NCBI RefSeq assembly: GCF_001953885.1
Contig: NZ_MQUS01000031.1
Location: forward strand, 52,997 to 116,996
Length of the DNA: 64,000 nucleotides
DNA from: Streptomyces sp. IMTB 2501
Lineage (GTDB): Bacteria > Actinomycetota > Actinomycetes > Streptomycetales > Streptomycetaceae
Direction of reading: 5' to 3'
Position numbers and translations under genes: made by a program. A model generated the notes under the pieces. The model did no database searches. It was not told the origin of the DNA and was given only the letters and a program-made list of their open reading frames with translations. Position 1 is the first letter of the stretch. Each line of letters opens with the position of its first letter. This document shows positions 47,094 to 53,919 of this stretch, piece by piece.

Positions 47094-47882
47094 TCAGGAC
47101 AGCGGGGGCTGGTGCCAGGGCGGCAGGGCGTTGAGGACGCGGTCGCGCCAACGCAGGGCATAGGGCAGGCAGTTGGCGCAGTTCTTGTGCGTGTGGCCGG
47201 GCATGGGCGGGCGCTTGCGGGCGTGGTAGCTCCACGCCGCGGAGTCCGCGGAGGCGAGCAGGTGGCCGACCTGTTCCAGACCGAGGGTCTTGAAGCCGAA
47301 GCCGTGCAGGCGCAGTCCGCGCGCGGCCATGGCGGTGACGATCGCGGCGCCCTCGCGGGTGGACTGCAACCGACACACCGACCCGAGCCCCACCACGGGC
47401 TCACGGGCGAGGTCGACACCGGCCCGCGCGTACCGCTCGGCGCACCATTCGTAGTCCGCGATGGTGCGGCCTTGCAGGACGGGGATGATGCGCAACTCGG
47501 GGGCGAGGGCGCGCAGTTCCAGGAAGTTCGCCACGGTGCGGCGTTGGTGCTCGCGCACGCTCAGGCGAGTCCCGGCAAAGGTGAGCGGGCCCGCGGTGCC
47601 GCCGTGGATGATCAGGTCCTCACACATCCAGTCCTGCGGTGCGGCCCAGTCGTAGGGGCCTACGCACTCCCATATGCGGCGCAGGTCATCCACGTACTGG
47701 CGCGGGGCGCGCGTCCAGCGGCCATGCCGCTGGAGTTCGGTGAACCCGCCGGAGTCGACCGCGTACGGGCCCTGTGCCGGGTGCAGCTTGACCGCGGCGG
47801 CGAAGTGCTCGGACTTCAGGAACAGCGGCACACGGGTCAGCCGCACCCAGTGCCGCTTGTGGGTGGTCAGGTAGAACCTCAC
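47094..47882 (-). CDS. DpdA-like tRNA-guanine transglycosylase superfamily protein
   Basis: A 262-residue protein with a compact TGT-like barrel. The catalytic region is YAVDSGGFTELQRHGRW (D-S-G-G-F as in TGT). Further family features are IIPVLQGRTIADYEWC, VVGLGSVCRLQ, RLHGFGFKTLG and SADSAAWSYHARKR. The C-terminal zinc-like cluster is PGHTHKNCANCLPYALRWRD. I recognise this as the DpdA family, which exchanges guanine for 7-deazaguanine in DNA. It starts with GTG 47882, overlapping the upstream stop (GTGA). No preQ0 synthesis genes are in the element; host preQ0/queuosine precursors would be needed. Role in phage or host nuclease protection is inferred. Confidence 0.75.
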   Translation of the reverse strand: MRFYLTTHKRHWVRLTRVPLFLKSEHFAAAVKLHPAQGPYAVDSGGFTELQRHGRWTRAPRQYVDDLRRIWECVGPYDWAAPQDWMCEDLIIHGGTAGPLTFAGTRLSVREHQRRTVANFLELRALAPELRIIPVLQGRTIADYEWCAERYARAGVDLAREPVVGLGSVCRLQSTREGAAIVTAMAARGLRLHGFGFKTLGLEQVGHLLASADSAAWSYHARKRPPMPGHTHKNCANCLPYALRWRDRVLNALPPWHQPPLS

Positions 47883-48475
47883 CGCTCACCCCGCGCGGCC
47901 GGGAGCTCCGGCAGGCCCGCGGCTTCCAGCGCCGTGGGGTCGAAGCCGGGCAGCGTGGCGCGGGTGACGAGCGCCTGCGCGAGCTGTTCGGCGTAGGCGG
48001 CGCCCGCGCGGGCCACCTCAACCTGCGTGGTGGCCCGGAGGGTTTCGACGCGCTCGACGTGGGCGTACTCCTCGCGCCGCTCGGCCATGTGCCGCTCGTG
48101 GTCGAGGGCGTCGCGCCGGTCCTGGCGCCAGTGGCGGGCGGCGAAGCAGTAGGCGAGCACGGTGGCCAGCGCCCACAGCAGCAGCGGCAGGGGCAGACCG
48201 TCGGCGTATCCGGCGACCCCGGCCAGGGCGAGGCTGCCGGAGGCGGCGTAGCCGACGGCGGCGAGCACGCCCTCTCCGGCGCGGGCCAGGGTGGCGCCGC
48301 CCGCCGCGGCCCCGGCGGCGAGCACGGTCATGAGGGCGGCGTTGCCGACGGAGTGTTCGGCGCCGTTGGCGTTCCAGATCCGGGCCAGCGCGAGCACGGT
48401 CGTGGTGGCGACGGCGGGCGCGGCCTTGGGCGCGGCGATGGTGAGCCAGTGCCGGGCGACGAGGGGTTCGTTCAC
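47879..48475 (-). CDS. Membrane protein of the element, unknown
   Basis: A 198-residue protein. An N-terminal part with three to four hydrophobic stretches (AAPAVATTTVLALARIW; LMTVLAAGAAAGGATLA; AVGYAASGSLALAGVAG; LLLWALATVLAYCFAA) is followed by a charged coiled-coil (HWRQDRRDALDHERHMAERREEY) and a short C-terminus. GTG 48475 follows GAGGAACGCC; the open frame upstream is shadow. It overlaps the DpdA gene by 4 bp. Transfer/spread functions are likely for such element membrane proteins, but no family is recognised. Confidence 0.7.
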   Translation of the reverse strand: MNEPLVARHWLTIAAPKAAPAVATTTVLALARIWNANGAEHSVGNAALMTVLAAGAAAGGATLARAGEGVLAAVGYAASGSLALAGVAGYADGLPLPLLLWALATVLAYCFAARHWRQDRRDALDHERHMAERREEYAHVERVETLRATTQVEVARAGAAYAEQLAQALVTRATLPGFDPTALEAAGLPELPAARGER

Positions 48476-48483
48476 GGCGTTCC

Positions 48484-48672
48484 TCACAGGTTGGGCAGCG
48501 CGTCGACGAGGGCGCGCATGAGGTGGTTGACGGTGGGGGCGGCGCCGCTGGTGGCGAGGTAGAAGCCGAACATCGCGGCCACGAACGCGGAGCCGAAGCC
48601 CAGCGCGCGGGAGCGCAGCAGGATGACGAGCAGAGCGCCGAAGATGACAAGCAGGGAGATGGTCACGGCCAT
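48484..48672 (-). CDS. Small membrane protein of the element
   Basis: A 62-residue protein with two probable spans (ISLLVIFGALLVILLRS and FGSAFVAAMFGFYLA) and a short hydrophilic C-terminus (NHLMRALVDALPNL). Upstream of the 198-residue membrane protein by 8 bp. Streptomyces elements commonly encode such small Spd-like proteins for spreading. Function by position only. Confidence 0.7.
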   Translation of the reverse strand: MAVTISLLVIFGALLVILLRSRALGFGSAFVAAMFGFYLATSGAAPTVNHLMRALVDALPNL

Positions 48673-48708
48673 GCCGGCGGGTCTCCTTTGGATGAGTCGA
48701 TGGGGTGG

Positions 48709-48960
48709 TCAGCGAGTGCCTTCGCGGTAGATCCGCGCGGCGCGGTTGTAGAGCCAGCGACCGACGCGGACGCGCTTGCCGCGGCCCTTGCAGCGGCGAC
48801 ACGTCTTGCCGCGCTTGGGGCGTCCCTTGCGGTCGGTGGTCGTGGCGAAGCCGAAGCCGTGGCACTTGCGGCAGGTGCCGAACGGGCTGCCCGCACACAC
48901 GCTTGCGTAACCGAGAGTGACGAGTATCAGGCAGGCGACAGCAAGGACTATGGGGGTCAC
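48709..48960 (-). CDS. Membrane-anchored protein with DnaJ-like zinc motifs
   Basis: An 83-residue protein. The N-terminus is one hydrophobic span (IVLAVACLILVTLGYASVC). Then come FGTCRKCHGFGFA and KTCRRCKGRGKRV, two CxxCxGxG-type motifs as in the DnaJ zinc finger (two of four motifs), forming one complete zinc site. The C-terminus is basic (RVRVGRWLYNRAARIYREGTR). ATG 48960 is preceded by GGGAGGGCCCCTC. It lies just before traB's putative transfer region. Confidence 0.75.
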   Translation of the reverse strand: MTPIVLAVACLILVTLGYASVCAGSPFGTCRKCHGFGFATTTDRKGRPKRGKTCRRCKGRGKRVRVGRWLYNRAARIYREGTR

Positions 48961-49000
48961 GAGGGGCCCTCCCAGGCGGTTTTCGGGGTTTCCGCAGGTG

Positions 49001-49091
49001 GGGTGCTATTTACTAGCTCGCAGATCAGATGCGATATGGGGTGCTAGCGAGGGTGCTACCGGTAGCAGGTGTGGCTGCTACCGGTAGCACC
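49001..49091. repeat. Repeats and 17-bp perfect hairpin at the traB 3' end (candidate transfer locus)
   Basis: GGGTGCTA occurs at 49001-49008, 49039-49046 and 49051-49058. From 49052 to 49091 there is a perfect inverted repeat (17-bp arms GGTGCTACCGGTAGCAG and CTGCTACCGGTAGCACC, 6-nt loop). Each arm contains the palindrome GCTACCGGTAGC. The block starts 8 bp beyond the traB stop. Streptomyces transfer loci (clt) with TraB recognition repeats lie at or near traB; a plain terminator is the alternative. Confidence 0.6.
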
Positions 49092-49099
49092 GAGCTGGG

Positions 49100-51340
49100 T
49101 TAGGCGGCACCCCGCTTTTCGTCACGCTCCGCAATCGCGGTGAGGAGGTCGGCGCGGGTGATGCCGCGGCGGGTGGTGCGGGTGCCGTCGTCGGTCGTCC
49201 CGGCCACGTCGCGGGTCTTGATGCCGTGCGGCTTGAGCGCGCTGGTGACGTTCTCGCCCTTCCAGCCGCCGTAGACCTCCGGCCGCAGCTCCGCCAGCCG
49301 GGCGGCGATCCGCTCGTTCCACACCCGCTCCTCGGTCGGCGGCACGATGGCGGCGACGTCGGCGAGCAGGTCGTAGGACGGTCCGGTCGTGCTCTCGGCT
49401 TCCTCCCCGAGCGCGTGCCCGGACAGCGTGCCCTCGGCCTTGCGCAGCGCGTGAGCGCGCTGGGCGATGGCGTGGGTGGCGTTGTCGTCCAGGTAGGCGG
49501 TGCGGACCACGACCGGCAGCGCGGTGGCTCCGGCGAGGTAGCCGTTACCGGCGTCGATCTCCGGGCGGAACGAGGTGGCGCGCACGCCGTTCTTGTACGC
49601 GGACGTGCCGAGAATCATGTCGTTCTCGACCTGCCCGGCGACCTTGAGAGCGAAGCGGATGGACACGTTGCCGCTGATCCCGGTCGGGAGCGAGTCCTTG
49701 TCCGGGCGCTGCGTGGCCAGGACCAGGATGACCCCCAGCGCGCGGCCGAGCTTGATGATGAACTCAGCGTCCTCACCAGCCTGTTTGCCGTACTTGGGGT
49801 GGGCGAACAGGTTCTGGCACTCGTCGAACACGCCGACCAGCGGCCACAGCTTCAGGGAGCGCTTGTCGGCGATCTGCCGGGTGATGCGCTTGTCCGGGCA
49901 CAGGTCCCGCGGCAGCTTCTTGATCGCAGCCGCGCGGCGCATGACCTCCGCCCGCAGCAGCTTCAGCGAGTCGGCCGCGTACTTGATCGAATCGTCGTCG
50001 ATGCCGGACACGAACCGGTGGCTGACGCATTCGAGGGAGTCCAGGTCGCCGGTGCCCTTGTTCTCGTGCAGCCACAGTTCCACCGACGGATCCAGCGCGG
50101 CGCCGCAGGCCAGCACCCGCACCGAGGCGGTCTTGCCCTGGCCCGGCAGCGAGCCGATCAGGATGTTGTGCTGGATCATCGGCACCGACTGAGCGCGTCC
50201 GCGCGGGTCGATGCCGAACGGGTTGCGCTTGAAGATGTCGTGCCGACGCGCGTTGGCCAGCTGCCACTTGACGATGCCGGTCTTGGACAGGTCCCTATCC
50301 CCCACCCACAGGATGAGGCGCCCCTCGTGCTCGTTGGGGTCGGCGTCGGGCCACACGCAGCCCAGCGGGCGGCGCAGGCCGGAGGCGAGTCGAGCGCGCC
50401 GGTCGGCCACGTCGGCGACCGTCACGCCCAAGGGCAGGTCAATGTCCGCGCGCCAGCCGGGCCCCTCGCGGGTGATCGGGGCGACGAACCGGATGCCGTC
50501 CTGCCCCTTGGCGACCGCGGAGGCAATCTGCCCGATGCCGATGGACGCCATGGCCTTGACCACGATGTCGCTGGTCAGCTTCTGCACCTCGGTCTTGATG
50601 ACCGCACGGGTGGCCAGCGGCGCATCGGCCGGCGCCCCGGCCACTCCGCAGCCCAGCACCAGCAGCGTTGCGGCGATGACCTGCGTCATCGGCTGCGCCC
50701 CGAAGACGAGGAACAGGCCGATACCCAGGGCGACGATGCCGCCCAGGATGGTGAGGATGGTCCGCAGCCGTACCCGGCGGTCGCGCTGCCTCGACAGCTT
50801 CAGGTACTCGTCGACCTGCTCGCTCGTGGCGGTGTACTGGCGCAGGCGTTCACCCTCGGCGTCCATGGCCCAACGGCCGATCCGGCCCAGGAGATTGAGC
50901 GCCCCGCGCGGGGAGCGCCAGACCAGCTTGGGCAGGTAGAGGAACGGGACGCGCACCGCGTGGAAGGCGATGGTGTGGCCCACGTGCCCGGCCAGCCAGC
51001 CCAGCGCTTCGGTGAACTCCGTCCGGGACTTCGTCCATGCCGGGAAGACGTCCAGCCGCTTGGAGTTCTTGATGCGGTCGACCAGACCCGGGCCCGACAC
51101 CGTCGGCACCTTCTGGTCGACCAGAGTCGGCCCACCCTCGCCCGACTCGGTCGGCTGCGAGTCGGGCGACTCGGGGGCTCGGGAGTCGGCCGACCGGTCG
51201 GCAGTCGAGTCGGCCGACTCGCCCCGGGCGGTGCGTGCCTTGTCGAGGTCGACCACGTCACCCCGCGCGGGGGTGCCGGGGTCGGCCATCTCGGCTTCCA
51301 GCCGGTTGAAGAGTTCGTTGTCGTCGTCGGGGTGTTTCAC
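49100..51340 (-). CDS. traB: TraB/FtsK-SpoIIIE-like DNA translocase (conjugative transfer)
   Basis: A 746-residue hexameric pump. Residues 1-80 are acidic and disordered (SADSTADRSADSRAPESPD), followed by membrane segments around 100-120 and 195-240 (LTILGGIVALGIGLFLVFG; VIAATLLVLGCGVAGA). The motor domain has Walker A in LIGSLPGQGKTASVRVLA, Walker B in WPLVGVFDECQNLFAH, and VILVLATQRPDKDSLPTGIS (FtsK sensor). The C-terminus ends in a winged-helix-like part (RTTRRGITRADLLTAIAERD). GTG 51340 follows AAGGACTCTCA. It is expected to transfer double-stranded element DNA between hyphae by recognising short repeats. Confidence 0.9.
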   Translation of the reverse strand: MKHPDDDNELFNRLEAEMADPGTPARGDVVDLDKARTARGESADSTADRSADSRAPESPDSQPTESGEGGPTLVDQKVPTVSGPGLVDRIKNSKRLDVFPAWTKSRTEFTEALGWLAGHVGHTIAFHAVRVPFLYLPKLVWRSPRGALNLLGRIGRWAMDAEGERLRQYTATSEQVDEYLKLSRQRDRRVRLRTILTILGGIVALGIGLFLVFGAQPMTQVIAATLLVLGCGVAGAPADAPLATRAVIKTEVQKLTSDIVVKAMASIGIGQIASAVAKGQDGIRFVAPITREGPGWRADIDLPLGVTVADVADRRARLASGLRRPLGCVWPDADPNEHEGRLILWVGDRDLSKTGIVKWQLANARRHDIFKRNPFGIDPRGRAQSVPMIQHNILIGSLPGQGKTASVRVLACGAALDPSVELWLHENKGTGDLDSLECVSHRFVSGIDDDSIKYAADSLKLLRAEVMRRAAAIKKLPRDLCPDKRITRQIADKRSLKLWPLVGVFDECQNLFAHPKYGKQAGEDAEFIIKLGRALGVILVLATQRPDKDSLPTGISGNVSIRFALKVAGQVENDMILGTSAYKNGVRATSFRPEIDAGNGYLAGATALPVVVRTAYLDDNATHAIAQRAHALRKAEGTLSGHALGEEAESTTGPSYDLLADVAAIVPPTEERVWNERIAARLAELRPEVYGGWKGENVTSALKPHGIKTRDVAGTTDDGTRTTRRGITRADLLTAIAERDEKRGAA

Positions 51341-51445
51341 TGAGAGTCCTTCCGGATCTGCGGGAGGTGGGCCCGGCCGAACGCTGTAGGAGGTGAGCGG
51401 TCGGGCCCGTATGGAGAGAGGGTCAGCCCAGATGGGCCGTACGAG

Positions 51446-51464
51446 GGCGAACAGTGTGTTCGCC
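51446..51464 (-). other. Short hairpin in the traB leader
   Basis: GGCGAAC (51446-51452) and GTTCGCC (51458-51464) pair perfectly around AGTGT, in the 218-bp gap between the traB start and the upstream gene. A second weak stem, GGGCCCGGCCG with CGGTCGGGCCC, lies at 51371-51408. They may regulate traB expression; no other gene is seen in the gap besides the tRNA-half-like element. Confidence 0.4.
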
Positions 51465-51489
51465 TTGTGCGGCCGGGCCGGTGGTGCGT

Positions 51490-51538
51490 GCCCCGGGCCG
51501 GATTCGATCCGGCGCCCTCACGGCGTGGTTGCCGGGGC
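51490..51538 (-). ncRNA. tRNA-half-like structured element, copy 1
   Basis: On the minus strand: GCCCCGG (51532-51538) closes with CCGGGGC (51490-51496), enclosing GCC-GTGA-GGGC and the arm GCCGG-ATCGAAT-CCGGC. The 7-bp plus 5-bp stems with a 7-nt loop mimic an acceptor stem stacked on a T-arm. It is 20 nt beyond the stop of the gene at 51559 and upstream of traB. Not a complete tRNA: there is no D-arm and no anticodon arm. Confidence 0.6.
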
Positions 51539-51558
51539 TGCATGCCGCGCGGTGCGGG

Positions 51559-51864
51559 TCAGCGGCCGTGCCGCTCGCGGTTCTCCGCGTGGCTGAGCTG
51601 GGACGGCTCGGTACGCGGGCCGTCGACCCAGCAGAACGGGCGGATGCCGTCGGCCGCCTTGAAGACGCGGATCGCGGCACCGGCCGGGGCGTCCGGCAGG
51701 GCGTAGACGCGTCCGCCGTCGAGGGAGGCCAGCAGCCGGGCGCCGTGGTGCTCGCACCCGTCGGCGCCCGCGTTGACCGCGTCGAGCACGGTCACCACGA
51801 CCGGGCCGACGCAGTCGGTCGGGTCCTCGGGGTGAGCTGCGGGGCAGCGGCGGTCCATGCTCAC
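51559..51864 (-). CDS. Hypothetical protein of the element
   Basis: A 101-residue soluble protein. GTG 51864 overlaps the upstream stop as GTGA; ATG 51858 is an alternative. Four Cys and three His residues in the first half (DRRCPAAHPEDPTDC and GADGCEHHGARLL) could bind zinc. The second half reads VYALPDAPAGAAIRVF and FCWVDGPRTEPSQ. No known family recognised. It ends 20 nt before a tRNA-half-like structure. Confidence 0.6.
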   Translation of the reverse strand: MSMDRRCPAAHPEDPTDCVGPVVVTVLDAVNAGADGCEHHGARLLASLDGGRVYALPDAPAGAAIRVFKAADGIRPFCWVDGPRTEPSQLSHAENRERHGR

Positions 51865-52097
51865 CACCACTTCGACTCCCTGCGGGGCTTGGGCGCCTTG
51901 CTGGGGTCGTGGCCGACCTTGCGCAGCTCGTGGGCGTAGAACCCGCCGGAGTTGGCGGTCAGGATGCCGGGCATGCCGTGCACCGACCAGACGCCGTTGA
52001 ACGGCGGCTCCTCGTCGATGATGTGGCCGCGCTTGCCCACCAGGCGGGAATCCCGCTCACACGAGACGACCTGGACGATGTCACCGGCCTGGAACAT
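51861..52097 (-). CDS. Small beta-rich hypothetical protein (SH3/KOW-like)
   Basis: A 78-residue protein. The sequence FQAGDIVQVVSCERDSRLVG followed by KRGHIIDEEPP and GVWSVHG, then HELRKVG near the end, resembles SH3/KOW-type barrels. ATG 52097 overlaps the upstream stop by one base (TGATG); its own stop overlaps the next gene. Coupled chain 52414-51559 of three small genes. Function unknown. Confidence 0.6.
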   Translation of the reverse strand: MFQAGDIVQVVSCERDSRLVGKRGHIIDEEPPFNGVWSVHGMPGILTANSGGFYAHELRKVGHDPSKAPKPRRESKWW

Positions 52098-52414
52098 CAC
52101 CACCACCCCGAGGACTTCTTGGCGGCCTTCTCGGCGGCGGCCTCGCCCACGATCCGCTGCCGCTCCTTCTGCAGCGCGGCCAGTTCGGCGCCCAGCCGGG
52201 TGTTGACGGCGTTCCAGGCCTCTTCCAGGGCGCGTTCGGCGCGACCGGTGCTCTTACCGCGCAGTACCCGGTAGGAGCCGCCCACCAGGGCACCCCTGAC
52301 CTTGCGACGCTCCGCACCGGTCAGCGGCCAAAACTCCTCTTTCTGCACCGCTTGGATCTTGCGTTCCGTCAGCCGGATCTCGCGGTCCAGACGGCTGGTG
52401 TTGGGCTTGGCCAT
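52097..52414 (-). CDS. Coiled-coil hypothetical protein of the element
   Basis: A 105-residue, highly charged helical protein (LDREIRLTERKIQAVQKEEF; ERALEEAWNAVNTRLGAELA; LQKERQRIVGEAAAEKAAKK) ending SSGWW. ATG 52414 follows GAGGAGGGGTTGACC, an excellent ribosome site, so this is the start of a coupled three-gene group. Not recognised. Confidence 0.65.
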   Translation of the reverse strand: MAKPNTSRLDREIRLTERKIQAVQKEEFWPLTGAERRKVRGALVGGSYRVLRGKSTGRAERALEEAWNAVNTRLGAELAALQKERQRIVGEAAAEKAAKKSSGWW

Positions 52415-52480
52415 GGTCAACCCCTCCTCGGGGATGGCGTGTTGGCGGCGGGCTGCAGGGCCCGCCGGGAGCAGATGGGG

Positions 52481-52810
52481 TTACAGGTCGAACAGGCCCG
52501 GCGCGTCGTCCACGGGCGCCGTGGCGCGGGCGCGGCGGGCGGCGGCGGTGTGGCAGTCCGGGCACCAGGCCCGCAGTTCGCCCGCGGGCAGGCGGGCGGC
52601 GGCGACGTCCGAGGCGAGCGGGTCGGCGGGGGCGGCCATCAGCCGCACCCGGCGCCCGTGCTTGCTGGTGTAGCCGTCGTGCTCGTGCAGGCACCGGCCG
52701 TCGCCCTTGGCGTGCGCGTTGCCGCACTGGCCCTCGCACTGGCAGCGGTAGCCGGCCGCGCGCATCACCGCGGTGAACACGGCGGCGCCGACCAGAGGTT
52801 GTGACTTCAT
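52481..52810 (-). CDS. Zinc-binding, HNH-like hypothetical protein
   Basis: A 109-residue protein. Residues about 17-45 carry CQCEGQCGNAHAKGDGRCLHEHD and the later segment ELRAWCPDCHTAAARR, an arrangement like the zinc core of HNH nucleases, although the catalytic His is uncertain. ATG 52810 overlaps the methyltransferase stop (ATGA), so the two are translationally coupled. It could act with the methyltransferase; this is inference from coupling. Confidence 0.6.
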   Translation of the reverse strand: MKSQPLVGAAVFTAVMRAAGYRCQCEGQCGNAHAKGDGRCLHEHDGYTSKHGRRVRLMAAPADPLASDVAAARLPAGELRAWCPDCHTAAARRARATAPVDDAPGLFDL

Positions 52811-53919
52811 GCCGCGGCCCTCCCCCACGCCTCAGGCTCGGATCGGGCGAGCAGGATGCGCAGGGCGGCAACGGCCTGCGGCCAGACCACGCCATTGCCG
52901 AGCGCCTTGAGCTGGGCGGTGCGGGACAGGCCGGGCACGGCGGTCACGTGGCCGTCGTCCAGGGCCATGAGCCATTCGACGAACGGCGGGTTCAGCCGTC
53001 CCAGATCGTCAGTTGGCCGGGGGGCGGGGCGGCCGATGACCTGCGCCCACCTTTCGACCGCCGCGGCGTACGGCCCCCAACGCTGCGGGCCGCGTCCGTC
53101 AGCGTCTCGCCGTGTCCCCAGGCCGGGTTCGCTCCGCTGCTGCTCTTCGCGTCCGTCGCGGTCGGCGTCGGCAGCAGCTCCCCCACCTCCGCGGCCAGGC
53201 TCTTGCCGTGCCTGCCCGCTTCCTGCGAGGGACTGCGCTTGGTCTGCCGGTTCTCGTTCGCCGACGCCCGCGGGGTGGGCAGCAGCGAGACGACGTGCCG
53301 CAGGTTCATCCCGCCCTGTGCCGCGTGCCCCGCTCCCGTGTTCTCCGAGGTCGATGGCGTCGGCAACAGCGCCACGGCGGTGGGCAGTTGTCCTCTCTGC
53401 CCACCCCCGCGCCAGTCCCGGGCCGCCGGAGTCGGCAGGCCAGGCGTAGAAGAAGAGCCGGTTGCGCTGGTGTGCGGCGCCGATGTCGCTCGCGCGTACA
53501 CAGCACCAGTCCGCATCGAACCCGAGGGCGGCAAGGTCTCCAAGCACGGTGTCGAAGCCGAGGGAAAGGTGACCTGCGACGTTCTCAAAGACCGCGAGGC
53601 GGGGTCGTAGAACCCCAAGGGCGCGGGCGATGTGCGGCCAGAGGTGCCGGGCATCTGAGGTTCCCTTCCGTTTGCCCGCGGTGCTGAACGGCTGGCACGG
53701 ATAGCCGCCGATGTAGATGTCGACCGGCTCGACGCCGTGCCAGTCGACGGCGGTGATGTCCCCGAGGTTGGGCACCTTCGGGTGGTGGTGAGCGAGGATG
53801 AGCGCGGCTCCGGGGTCGTTGTCCGCCACCCATGCCAACGACCCGCCGAACACTGCCTGGACGGCGATGTCCAGGCCGCCGTATCCGGTGCATACCGAGC
53901 CGATCCGCGGGGCGGTCAT
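52807..53919 (-). CDS. C5-cytosine DNA methyltransferase
   Basis: A 370-residue Dcm-type enzyme. Motif I is SVCTGYGGLDIAVQAVFGG, motif IV with the catalytic Cys is IYIGGYPCQPFSTAGKRKG, motif VI is VFENVAGHLSL, motif VIII is IGAAHQRNRLFFYAW, and the C-terminal motifs IX-X are LSRTAQLKALGNGVVWPQA. The middle (about 160-270) is a low-complexity target-recognition region rich in Ala/Gly/Arg. No restriction partner is adjacent, so an orphan, protective or regulatory methylase is likely. Coupled by ATGA to GGDEF upstream and the zinc protein downstream. Confidence 0.92.
   Translation of the reverse strand: MTAPRIGSVCTGYGGLDIAVQAVFGGSLAWVADNDPGAALILAHHHPKVPNLGDITAVDWHGVEPVDIYIGGYPCQPFSTAGKRKGTSDARHLWPHIARALGVLRPRLAVFENVAGHLSLGFDTVLGDLAALGFDADWCCVRASDIGAAHQRNRLFFYAWPADSGGPGLARGWAERTTAHRRGAVADAIDLGEHGSGARGTGRDEPAARRLAAAHPAGVGEREPADQAQSLAGSGQARQEPGRGGGGAAADADRDGREEQQRSEPGLGTRRDADGRGPQRWGPYAAAVERWAQVIGRPAPRPTDDLGRLNPPFVEWLMALDDGHVTAVPGLSRTAQLKALGNGVVWPQAVAALRILLARSEPEAWGRAAA
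52992..53654 (-). other. Overlapping out-of-frame ORF within the methyltransferase gene
   Basis: A 220-codon ORF on the same strand, shifted one base against the methyltransferase frame. ATG 53654 has GGAAGGGAACCTCAG before it. The product contains repeated LPTP units (GLPTPAARDWR, LLPTPSTSENT, LLPTPRASANE, LLPTPTATDAK) and a start region SPAPLGFYDPASRSLRTSQV. The DNA behind these LPTP units is the same that encodes ADADRDG-like repeats in the methylase frame. I recall LPTP-repeat proteins annotated in actinobacterial elements and phages. It may be a real overprinted gene or a frame shadow of the methylase. Confidence 0.35.

Noticed and set aside
46079..47419. A 446-codon minus-strand ORF over ssb and prim-pol
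   Set aside because: Arg/Pro/Ser-rich shadow; ssb and prim-pol occupy the same DNA in other frames with clear motifs.
51490..51538. Calling the GCCCCGG...CCGGGGC structures real tRNA genes
   Set aside because: Only 45-49 nt, with no D-arm and no anticodon arm, and the loop begins with A instead of T. Reported as tRNA-half-like RNAs.
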